This document shows, one piece after another, positions 10,169-18,453 of a DNA stretch of 64,000 nucleotides. Position numbers and translations under genes: made by a program. The notes below the pieces were generated by a model. It was not told where the DNA came from, made no database searches, and saw nothing but the letters and a program-made list of their open reading frames with translations. The stretch comes from Chitinophaga pinensis (GTDB lineage Bacteria; Bacteroidota; Bacteroidia; UKL13-3). Position 1 is the stretch's first letter. Each line of letters opens with the position of its first letter. The stretch covers positions 524,294 through 588,293 of the forward strand of contig CAMARW010000001.1 in NCBI GenBank assembly GCA_945860865.1. Direction: 5' to 3'.

Positions 10169-10726
10169 ATGACAATAACACCAGCGAAAAAAATCGCAAA
10201 AAAAACAGCAGCAAAGAAAGTAGCTGCTCCTAAAAAAACTGCAGCTAAGAAAGTTACTGCAGTAAAAAAAGTAGCAGTAACCCCAAAGGTTGTAGTTAAA
10301 AAAGAAGCCGCGCCTAAAAAGGTTGCAGCTAAAAAAGTAAGCTCAAAAAAGCCTGCTGATTTGCAAATAATGGAACCCGGATTGCTGCTAGCATTAACTG
10401 TTGCGCAAGGCATGTATGAAAGAAAAGCAGAGAATATTCGCATTTTAGATATGCGTAAAATTCAAAGTGCTTCATCTGATTATTTTGTAATTAGCAGTGC
10501 TGATAACGACAAAAAAGTGGAAGCCATAGCTAAAAGTGCAGAAGAAGAAGTGAAGAAACGTTTGAATGAAAATCCGCTTCACCGCGAAGGATTTGAAAAC
10601 TTAGAATGGGTTCTACTCGATTTCTTCAATGTGGTGGCGCATGTTTTTCAAGAAGAAAAAAGAGATTTCTACGGTATAGAGCAATTGTGGGGTGATGCAG
10701 AAGAAATCGTATTTAAAGGAAAGTAA
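10169..10726 (+). CDS. rsfS: Ribosome silencing factor RsfS with Lys/Ala-rich N-terminal extension
   Basis: C-terminal ~115 aa match RsfS (ENIRILDMRKIQSASSDYFVISSADND...WVLLDFFNVVAHVFQEEKRDFYGIEQLWGDA); N-terminal ~65 aa are (A)AKK/PKK repeats. Confidence 0.88.
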   Translation: MTITPAKKIAKKTAAKKVAAPKKTAAKKVTAVKKVAVTPKVVVKKEAAPKKVAAKKVSSKKPADLQIMEPGLLLALTVAQGMYERKAENIRILDMRKIQSASSDYFVISSADNDKKVEAIAKSAEEEVKKRLNENPLHREGFENLEWVLLDFFNVVAHVFQEEKRDFYGIEQLWGDAEEIVFKGK

Positions 10727-10745
10727 ATTATAAGCATTTGTTTTT

Positions 10746-12431
10746 ATGTTAAGAAAACTCGTACTCAGTACCCTTGGATTATTTTTAATTGGAAGCATTG
10801 CTTTAGCACAAGAAGGTGAAAAGAAAGCGGAAAAAGGCGAATTCTCTGGTAATTTTCAAACTACCAATCAGTTTTATGTGAAAGATTCGGCCATTGGAGC
10901 AACTACTACGCAGTATCAAAGAGAATTATCATCGGCAGATGCATGGCTTTTACTTAACTATAAAATAAGTGGCTACACTTTTACGGCCCGTTTCGATTTA
11001 TTCAATAACTCTCCTTTGTTAAATCCGCAAGAAGCTTATACGCGTAGTGGCCTGGGAATATACAGTGTGCGCAAAGACATAGATAATTTGAGTATCACTG
11101 CCGGATATTTTTACGATCAATTTGCCAGTGGAATGGTATTTAGGGCATTTGAAGACCGTAACTTAGGTTTAGATTTTGGGGTTCAAGGCGTGCATGTAAA
11201 ATATACGCCAACCGAGAATACCACAATTAAAGCTTTTACAGGTTTACAAAAGTTTAGGTTCGATTTACGTCCTGTTGTGCTTAAAGGTGCCAATGCAGAA
11301 CATCATTTTGGAATAACAGAAAATTTTAGTTTAGAGCCGGGTGTAAGCATTGTAAATAGAACCATCGATCAAAATACAATGAATGTGATGGCCGCAACCA
11401 TCAATAATTATAAATTGGAGCAAAGATTTAATCCAACATATAATGTATTTGTATATAATGTTTACAATACTTTGCGTTACAAAAACCTATCGTGGTATTT
11501 AGAATTGGCCGAAAAAACTCCAGAAGCCATTGTAAATCCTAATAATGATTTAATGGAATTACATAAAGGAAAAGCCTATTTAACCTCTTTAAGTTATTCG
11601 CAAAAAGGGTTTGGGGTAAATGCACAATATAGGTACATAGACCGCTTTTCTTTAAGGACTTCTCCTTTAGAAAATCAAAACTTAGGTATGATTGCTTATT
11701 TACCATCTGTAACCCGCCAAAATGTATATCGCTTGTTGGCCCGTTACAATGCCTTTACCCAAGAGTGGGGCGAAAATGGTTTTCAACTCGATTTAACCTA
11801 TAAGCCTAAAGCTTTAAAAAAGTATCAAACCCAACTCAATTTTAATACGTCAATTACTACACCGCTAGGAAGTTTTCAAGGGAATACGGTTAACCCAGTT
11901 AATTTTGAGGCCGATTCTAACCGATACTTTAGAGAGTATTATGTAGAATTACAGCATAAGTTTACCAAGAAGTTTAAATTATTGTTGGGCTATCAATTAA
12001 TAAACTATAACCAGCGTTTATTTGAAGCTAAACCAGGTGTACCTTATGTAGTAGCTAATACTATTTTTGGAGAAGCAACGTATAAATTAAGTAACAATAA
12101 ATCTATTCGCATAGAAACCCAATATTTAGAAACCAAACAAGATCTAGGAAGCTTTGTAAATGGGTCTGTAGAACTTAACATTGCGCCACACTATTCATTT
12201 AGTTTTGGAGATATGGTAAATGTAAAACCTGGTGCAAGAAATAAACCAAGTGGAGAAAATAAATTTGAATTGGTTCATTACTGGAACGTATTTGGTGCGT
12301 TTACTTTTAAAAGCACCCGATTTACAGGAGGCTATATAAAACAAGTTGAAGGTGTAAATTGCACAGGTGGCGTGTGTAGGGTTGAACCAGCTTTTAGCGG
12401 TGTTAGGCTAACATTAATGACAAATTTTTAA
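10746..12431 (+). CDS. DUF6029-like outer-membrane protein
   Basis: Signal peptide, long beta-barrel-like sequence, operon with an Omp28-like gene. Confidence 0.55.
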   Translation: MLRKLVLSTLGLFLIGSIALAQEGEKKAEKGEFSGNFQTTNQFYVKDSAIGATTTQYQRELSSADAWLLLNYKISGYTFTARFDLFNNSPLLNPQEAYTRSGLGIYSVRKDIDNLSITAGYFYDQFASGMVFRAFEDRNLGLDFGVQGVHVKYTPTENTTIKAFTGLQKFRFDLRPVVLKGANAEHHFGITENFSLEPGVSIVNRTIDQNTMNVMAATINNYKLEQRFNPTYNVFVYNVYNTLRYKNLSWYLELAEKTPEAIVNPNNDLMELHKGKAYLTSLSYSQKGFGVNAQYRYIDRFSLRTSPLENQNLGMIAYLPSVTRQNVYRLLARYNAFTQEWGENGFQLDLTYKPKALKKYQTQLNFNTSITTPLGSFQGNTVNPVNFEADSNRYFREYYVELQHKFTKKFKLLLGYQLINYNQRLFEAKPGVPYVVANTIFGEATYKLSNNKSIRIETQYLETKQDLGSFVNGSVELNIAPHYSFSFGDMVNVKPGARNKPSGENKFELVHYWNVFGAFTFKSTRFTGGYIKQVEGVNCTGGVCRVEPAFSGVRLTLMTNF

Positions 12432-12435
12432 GGAT

Positions 12436-13338
12436 ATGAAACATACGATTTATTTTATTTTAATTAGTTTGATTCTCACCTTTACCTCTTGTAAAGAAGA
12501 GCCACCTTATATCAATTTTACGCCAGATAGAACCGTTGGAGATACCAGCTATATTAAACTACCTGCACCAAGTGCGCAACCAAGAGCCATTTACATAGAG
12601 GAATTTACTGGCGTGCAATGCCCTAATTGTCCGAAGGCACAAGCAGAAGCAAAATTAATTTCAGAAAATAATCCAAATAGGGTATTTATACTTACGATGC
12701 ATCCATTGGGTATTATGACTCCATTAACCCGTCCATTTGATGCAACAAAAGGAGATAAAAAAACCAGTAAATATGATTTTAGAACTGAGCCAGGTGCTAG
12801 AATTTTCGAAATGGTAGGATTTGGTCAAACGGGCTCATTGCCTATTGGCAATGTAAATAGAAAATTGTTTGGGTCAGAAGTTCACCGTAATATAGATTAT
12901 CAAAAATGGGCTGCCTATGCTGCGCAAGATTTGGCTGAACCAACTTCTGTTAACATAGATTTAAAAGCAAAGAATACGGGAGATTCTGTGGAGGTAGAAA
13001 TTACGCTTTCCTATACCAGTGCCGTGAGTGATTCACAATATGTAAGTATTGCCCTAGCAGAAAACGGGATTATAGATGTACAAGAAAGCAAAGACGACCA
13101 GGGTGCCAGTATTTATGAAGACAACTATGCACATAATCATGTACTACGAACCATGGTAACTAGCTATTTCGGCGATTTTTTAAATGCGAGTTACGAACCA
13201 GGCAGAGTATTTTATAAAAAATACCGCATCCTACGCAACAAGGCTTGGAACTCGGCTAATTTAGAAGTAGTAGCGTTTGTGCATTTAAATACCACCAAGA
13301 AAAATGTATTGCATGCTAAATCTGCTAAGGTACAATAA
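12436..13338 (+). CDS. Omp28-related outer membrane lipoprotein
   Basis: Lipobox (LTFTSCKEE); IYIEEFTGVQCPNCPKAQAEAKLI thioredoxin-like Omp28 motif. Confidence 0.7.
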   Translation: MKHTIYFILISLILTFTSCKEEPPYINFTPDRTVGDTSYIKLPAPSAQPRAIYIEEFTGVQCPNCPKAQAEAKLISENNPNRVFILTMHPLGIMTPLTRPFDATKGDKKTSKYDFRTEPGARIFEMVGFGQTGSLPIGNVNRKLFGSEVHRNIDYQKWAAYAAQDLAEPTSVNIDLKAKNTGDSVEVEITLSYTSAVSDSQYVSIALAENGIIDVQESKDDQGASIYEDNYAHNHVLRTMVTSYFGDFLNASYEPGRVFYKKYRILRNKAWNSANLEVVAFVHLNTTKKNVLHAKSAKVQ

Positions 13339-13936
13339 GAAGCTATTAGCCATTGGCTGTTGGCTATTGGTTCTTGGTGCATGCACTGATATAGTTGAAG
13401 ATCCTGCCTACAGGCATGAACTAGCCTCCGAAAGAATGGCTATAAATGAACAGTTTTTCGACCCCAAAGAATCGCCTTTGGATAGCCATTTGTTTTATAC
13501 TTTTAAAGGCATCAAGTTTTTTCCTATCAGTGAGAAATATAGGGTTAAAGCAAGTCTTAGCTTACTTAAAAACGATAGTGTATTTGAGCTTCCGCACTCA
13601 CATGATGCCACTAAGCCATACAAACAATATGCAGTAGCATCTTTTGAACTTCTAGGTAAATCTTATGAATTATTAGTACTAGAGCAAGTTGTAAAAAAAC
13701 CAGGTGCAGAAAACTATTTGCTACTTCCTTTTACAGATGCCACTAGCAACATAGAAACATATGGCGGCGGGCGTTACATAGATTTAGATAAAACAGCAGG
13801 TACAGAAATTACCATAGATTTTAACAAAGCTTATAATCCGTATTGCCTTTATAATAGCAAATACACATGCCCCATTCCTCCCAAAGAAAATAAATTACCC
13901 ATTCGATTGGAAGCCGGCATGAAAGCAGATTTATAG
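13304..13936 (+). CDS. Hypothetical lipoprotein
   Basis: ORF overlaps the upstream CDS; lipobox-like LLVLGACTDI. Confidence 0.5.
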   Translation: MYCMLNLLRYNKKLLAIGCWLLVLGACTDIVEDPAYRHELASERMAINEQFFDPKESPLDSHLFYTFKGIKFFPISEKYRVKASLSLLKNDSVFELPHSHDATKPYKQYAVASFELLGKSYELLVLEQVVKKPGAENYLLLPFTDATSNIETYGGGRYIDLDKTAGTEITIDFNKAYNPYCLYNSKYTCPIPPKENKLPIRLEAGMKADL

Positions 13937-13943
13937 GGAGAAG

Positions 13944-13992
13944 GTCGATAGAGCATAGTCCATAGTCCATAGAGGATAGTTGATGGTTTATT
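13944..13992. repeat. Period-7 tandem array (GTCGATA GAGCATA GTCCATA GTCCATA GAGGATA GTTGATG GTTTATT)
   Basis: Directly seen heptamer register in a convergent intergenic region. Confidence 0.85.
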
Positions 13993-14025
13993 TATTGAAA
14001 AATCACCCCGGCAAATTGCTTAACT

Positions 14026-15144
14026 TCATTTATACAAGCTAAACAACATGCGCGCATCGAAAATGTAGGCTTTTTGCATGTTCGAGTTTAGGTTCAGGCC
14101 AAGCATTAGGTGTTTATTTAATTTGTAGTTGATGCCAAAACGGTGGTATAATCTGCCCACAAATTCTTTGGGAATTTCGTTGTGTAAATAGTAGCCCAAT
14201 TGTTGTGAAAAAATCATGCGGTTAAATAAAAATTCGTGTCCGCCTAAGAGTCCTAGCATCCTTACATCAAAGGTATAAGCATAATACACATTGTGTTTTT
14301 GAAGTGCAAAATCCATGCTCTCGTCTTTAAAGGCTTCTAAGCCAATTGTAAATGCATGTAAGTTGCCTGTTCTGTAAGATGCATTGGCCATAAAGCCGTA
14401 TGTCCAGAACCGCATGTTTTTAAAATCAGATAATGATTTATTAGAAGCCATTAAACCTAAATCAAAGCGCCAATGTTGCTTGTACCAAAGTTGATTTTTA
14501 ATAACAGGTGATTTATGGACTAGTTTTCTTTCGTAACCCAAACCCAAAAAGGGATAATTAACGCCAAAATTGGGATTGTTTGTATTGCCATTAGAAAAAT
14601 GCCCATAGGTGGCAGAGGCATATAAAGCGTGGTTTGCATTTAATGCGTAATGTGCATGCAAACCCAACCCCAAATAACCATTAAGGTGCCAGCTGTAAGC
14701 CTTGTTTTCAGGATTGCGTGTGAGGTGCCACGGGTTACTTGCATAATTTAAACCACCTGCAGCCCGCAGGCGCAGAGAGAAGTTCTTTATAGAAAATAAA
14801 AAAGGCTCTATAAAATAAATGCCGTTTATAGTATAACCTAAATGGGCATTGTTGAACTGAACAAACTGCAAACTAAAGCCCGAATTATAGCGTGTTTTAA
14901 CCCTACTTTTTATATGCTCATCAGTTCTATATCTGTTTAAATCTATTTGAAAACCAGCGCCTGTAACTCCTCTAAATTGCTGCAATGCCTTATCATGTGC
15001 GTATAAATTGGCGTGCAATGGCATAACAGAAATATGATACGAAACCTGCTTGGTTTTCTTGTTTATTGGCATCTTTTTTTGCGCAAACAAGTTGCCCAAA
15101 AAAAGAAGTTTGATTAGCAAAAAAAAAGATACCTTCTTTTGCAT
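14026..15144 (-). CDS. Acyloxyacyl hydrolase / lipid A 3-O-deacylase (PagL-like)
   Basis: Signal peptide, beta-barrel, 'YGHFSNGNTNNPNFGVNYPFLGLGYE' resembling the PagL HxSN motif. Confidence 0.6.
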   Translation of the reverse strand: MQKKVSFFLLIKLLFLGNLFAQKKMPINKKTKQVSYHISVMPLHANLYAHDKALQQFRGVTGAGFQIDLNRYRTDEHIKSRVKTRYNSGFSLQFVQFNNAHLGYTINGIYFIEPFLFSIKNFSLRLRAAGGLNYASNPWHLTRNPENKAYSWHLNGYLGLGLHAHYALNANHALYASATYGHFSNGNTNNPNFGVNYPFLGLGYERKLVHKSPVIKNQLWYKQHWRFDLGLMASNKSLSDFKNMRFWTYGFMANASYRTGNLHAFTIGLEAFKDESMDFALQKHNVYYAYTFDVRMLGLLGGHEFLFNRMIFSQQLGYYLHNEIPKEFVGRLYHRFGINYKLNKHLMLGLNLNSNMQKAYIFDARMLFSLYK

Positions 15145-16493
15145 TAGGCGTTTTTGTTTTTCATTAAAAAATAAATGGGCACGCCCAATAAAACAATGCC
15201 CAAACCGCCAAAACTATAGGCAGGTTTATACACCAATAAACTAATACAAATTACCAAAGCAATAAGTATATACAATGCTGGAACTATTGGATAGGCAAAT
15301 ACCCTGTAAGGTCTTGCTAAACTGGGCATTTTTGACCTTAATACAAATACGCCTGCCACAGTTAAAATATAGAAAATAAGGACCGCAAATACCACATAAT
15401 CCAACAAGTCGCCATACGATCCACTAAGCGTTAAAATGCTTGTCCAGATGGCCTGCATAATAAGCGCTTTTTGCGGAGCTCCTTGCTTGTTTAAGGAGGC
15501 GGCAGATTTAATAAAATAGCCATCTTTGGCCATGGCATAAAACACCCGTGCGCCACTTAAGGCTAATCCGTTTATGCAGCCAAAGGTAGAAATCATAATT
15601 ACAATGGCCATCACAATAGCGCCTACTTCGCCAAAAACAGTATTCATTAATACGGTTCCAACCCTATCAAACTCGGCGCCTTCAATTTGCGCACTGCTAA
15701 GTGCTTTAACATAAACCAAGTTACAAAGAATATACAAAATGGTAACGCCACCTGTGCCTAGAACCAAGGCACGCGGCAGATTTTTCTCTGGCTTTTCAAT
15801 TTCGCCAGCAGTAAAAGTAATGTTGTTCCAGGCATCGCTCGAAAAAATAGAACCCACCAATGCCGCGGCAAATAGGCCAATTCCCAAGCCTTCCAGAGAT
15901 AAATTACTCCAGTTCCATTGCCAATTTACACTTGGCGATTGGGCTGTAAAATATACCCCAGCAACAATTACAAAGATGAGTGCTAAAATTTTGCTAATGG
16001 TAAATACGTTCTGAACCAAAGCCCCCGATTTAACGGAACGAAAATTACTGAGGGTAAGCATCCAGATGACTGCAATGCCTAATAATTGAACAGTACTAAA
16101 AGAAAATGTCCCAATACTAAAAAGTAAGTTATTCTCTGAAATTACCGGAAACAGCACTCCGGCAAATTTAGCAAAAGCCACTGCCACAGCGGCAATGGTA
16201 CCCGTTTGAATAACGGTGAAAAGTGTCCAACCATATAAAAAGCCATATAATTTTCCGTAAGCTTCTTTTAAATAAATGTATTGTCCGCCCGCCTTAGGCA
16301 TGGCTGCCCCTAATTCTGCATAGCTTAGTGCGCCAAATAGCGTTAAAACGCCTGTTACTAGCCAGGCTAAAATTAAGTTTTCTATGCTACCTAAATCTCT
16401 TAACATGGCGGCCGAAACTATAAAAATGCCCGAGCCAATCATGCTGCCCATTACCAACATGGTGCTATCTAATAAGTTTAATTTTTTGCTCAT
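15144..16493 (-). CDS. APC-family amino acid permease
   Basis: MLVMGSMIGSGIFIVSA, AELGAAMPKAGGQYIYLKEAYG; about 12 TM segments. Confidence 0.85.
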   Translation of the reverse strand: MSKKLNLLDSTMLVMGSMIGSGIFIVSAAMLRDLGSIENLILAWLVTGVLTLFGALSYAELGAAMPKAGGQYIYLKEAYGKLYGFLYGWTLFTVIQTGTIAAVAVAFAKFAGVLFPVISENNLLFSIGTFSFSTVQLLGIAVIWMLTLSNFRSVKSGALVQNVFTISKILALIFVIVAGVYFTAQSPSVNWQWNWSNLSLEGLGIGLFAAALVGSIFSSDAWNNITFTAGEIEKPEKNLPRALVLGTGGVTILYILCNLVYVKALSSAQIEGAEFDRVGTVLMNTVFGEVGAIVMAIVIMISTFGCINGLALSGARVFYAMAKDGYFIKSAASLNKQGAPQKALIMQAIWTSILTLSGSYGDLLDYVVFAVLIFYILTVAGVFVLRSKMPSLARPYRVFAYPIVPALYILIALVICISLLVYKPAYSFGGLGIVLLGVPIYFLMKNKNA

Positions 16494-16499
16494 AAAATT

Positions 16500-16991
16500 T
16501 TATAAATAAGCCTTTATTTTCGGAATCCAATTTTCATTGGGTTCAATCAAAATACCTTTTATACCAACAGCTTCCCCGCAGGCAATATCGCGCGGTTTAT
16601 CGCCTATGAAGATAGAATTTTCTGGGTTGATATGATGTTTGCTAATGGCTTTTTCTACTAGCAGCGAATTGGGCTTTCTGCAGAGGCAATGGCCATAATC
16701 TGGGTGGTGCGGACAATAATACACATCATGAAATTGGATGGAATGTTTTTGCATTTCAATTTCCATATAGGAGTGCATTTTTGTTAACTCAGTTTCATCA
16801 TATAAACCCTTAGCAATACCACCTTGATTGGTAATGACAATAAAAATAAATCCGGCATCGCGCAAAAGTTCCAACCCTTGAACTAGGTGAGGTAAAATTT
16901 CAAAATCCTCAAACCGTTTAATATAATCGCCTCGTTCTACATTTATAACGCCATCTCTATCTAAAAATACTGCTTTTTTCTGCCCATTCAT
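16500..16991 (-). CDS. gmhB: D-glycero-D-manno-heptose 1,7-bisphosphate 7-phosphatase-type HAD hydrolase
   Basis: FLDRDGVINVE, ITNQGGIAKG, CPHHPDYGHCLCRKP zinc-loop, FIGDKPRDI. Confidence 0.85.
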   Translation of the reverse strand: MNGQKKAVFLDRDGVINVERGDYIKRFEDFEILPHLVQGLELLRDAGFIFIVITNQGGIAKGLYDETELTKMHSYMEIEMQKHSIQFHDVYYCPHHPDYGHCLCRKPNSLLVEKAISKHHINPENSIFIGDKPRDIACGEAVGIKGILIEPNENWIPKIKAYL

Positions 16992-17035
16992 AGGCGCTAA
17001 GTAAGTAAATATTCGTTTAATATTGAATATTTGCA

Positions 17036-17794
17036 GTGAAAAACTTAAGTTTGACGACCTTGTCGAAGAAAATTGTCATTATACCAACCTACAATGAACG
17101 CGAAAATATTGAAGATATAATTCGCGCTGTTTGCGCTTTGCACCAATCTTTCGATATTTTAATTGTAGACGATAATTCACCAGATGGCACGGCAAGTATT
17201 GTAAAAAACCTGCAAGCAAATGAGTTTAAACTCAATCTCCACATTTTAGAGCGCCAGGTAAAAAATGGTTTAGGTACAGCGTACATTGAAGGATTTAAGT
17301 GGTGTTTAAAAAACGGCTATGAATTTATCTTTGAAATGGACGCAGACTTTTCGCACAATCCAAACGATTTACCCAAATTATATGAAGCTTTGTGTGATGG
17401 CGCAGATGTATCTATTGGTTCACGTTACAAAACGGGTGTAAATGTGGTAAATTGGCCCATGAGCAGGGTAATGCTCAGTTATTTTGCTAGCGCCTACGTT
17501 CGGTTCATAACAGGTTTAGATATTAGAGATACCACCGCAGGCTTTGTGGGTTATAGAAGTAGGGTGCTCAACACCATTGCTCTAGATGAGATAAAGTTTA
17601 GGGGCTATGCCTTTCAAATTGAAATGAAATACACCGCCCATAAACATGGTTTCAAAATAGAAGAAGTTCCCATCATTTTTACAGACCGCACCAAAGGCGA
17701 ATCTAAAATTAGCAATGGCATTATCCAAGAAGCCATCATTGGCGTGGTGAGCATGAAGATAAAATCTTTTTTTAAGAAGTATAGAAAATTATAA
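17036..17794 (+). CDS. Polyprenol monophosphomannose synthase (GT2)
   Basis: IIPTYNERENIEDII, DDNSPDGT, EMDADFSHNP, DTTAGFVGYR motifs. Confidence 0.85.
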   Translation: MKNLSLTTLSKKIVIIPTYNERENIEDIIRAVCALHQSFDILIVDDNSPDGTASIVKNLQANEFKLNLHILERQVKNGLGTAYIEGFKWCLKNGYEFIFEMDADFSHNPNDLPKLYEALCDGADVSIGSRYKTGVNVVNWPMSRVMLSYFASAYVRFITGLDIRDTTAGFVGYRSRVLNTIALDEIKFRGYAFQIEMKYTAHKHGFKIEEVPIIFTDRTKGESKISNGIIQEAIIGVVSMKIKSFFKKYRKL

Positions 17795-17859
17795 ATTACG
17801 AATTACGAATGAAAGGCAAATTCAGCCTTCATTCATAATTCGTAATTCGTAATCCGTAA
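17795..17859. terminator. Long inverted repeat built from AATTACG/ATTCGTA heptamers with inner AATGAA(A)GGC/GCCTTCATT stem
   Basis: Fills the whole gap between two convergent stop codons. Confidence 0.7.
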
Positions 17860-18447
17860 TTAATTCACAAACAAAGGAAACTGCACTTCAATGTCAGAGC
17901 TTCCGGCATTAATACCATTGGTTTTTGGATCTGAGCTAGTATAGTGTTTTAACACACATTTTAAATTACCCGATTCCATCACATCTGGTGTGGTAATTCT
18001 AAACTTTAATCCTAATTCCATGGCTGGCGTTTGGGTGTCAAAATCTAATACCTGCAATATTAAACTAGAAATGGTGCTGGTATAAATAAAACGGTGAAAA
18101 TTAGCTGCATTACCAATCTCTATGGTAATGTTTTTAACAGGTGTTTTACTCTCATCTAAAACCTCGGTAAATGCTTCATAAACTTTGCCTTGTTTTAAAA
18201 CCATAGAATCTACCACTATCGCCGTTCCTGGTCCACCCACTTGTTTCCAAGCATAGCTTACTGTGTCTGTAGTACCTGTTTCTATTAAATGCAATCTAAT
18301 GGTTGTAATTAATTCATTCTCGTGGTCATGATCATCATGATCGTCATGGTCATCGTGCTTAGAGCAAGCCGTTGTGCCTAACATAAAAATACCTGCTAAT
18401 AGCAATGTAAAGAAACGTAATTTGTTGTTTTTAATAATGTTTTTCAT
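17860..18447 (-). CDS. His/Asp-repeat lipoprotein, putative metal-binding
   Basis: Lipobox LGTTACSK followed by HDDHDDHDDHDHE; next to a TonB receptor. Confidence 0.6.
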   Translation of the reverse strand: MKNIIKNNKLRFFTLLLAGIFMLGTTACSKHDDHDDHDDHDHENELITTIRLHLIETGTTDTVSYAWKQVGGPGTAIVVDSMVLKQGKVYEAFTEVLDESKTPVKNITIEIGNAANFHRFIYTSTISSLILQVLDFDTQTPAMELGLKFRITTPDVMESGNLKCVLKHYTSSDPKTNGINAGSSDIEVQFPLFVN

Positions 18448-18453
18448 AAAAAT

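Noticed and set aside
10165-10443. Minus-strand ORF rich in Phe/Ala/Thr (FLAATFLGAASFL...)
   Set aside because: It is the antisense reading of the AKK repeat of RsfS; the low-complexity sequence keeps both strands open.
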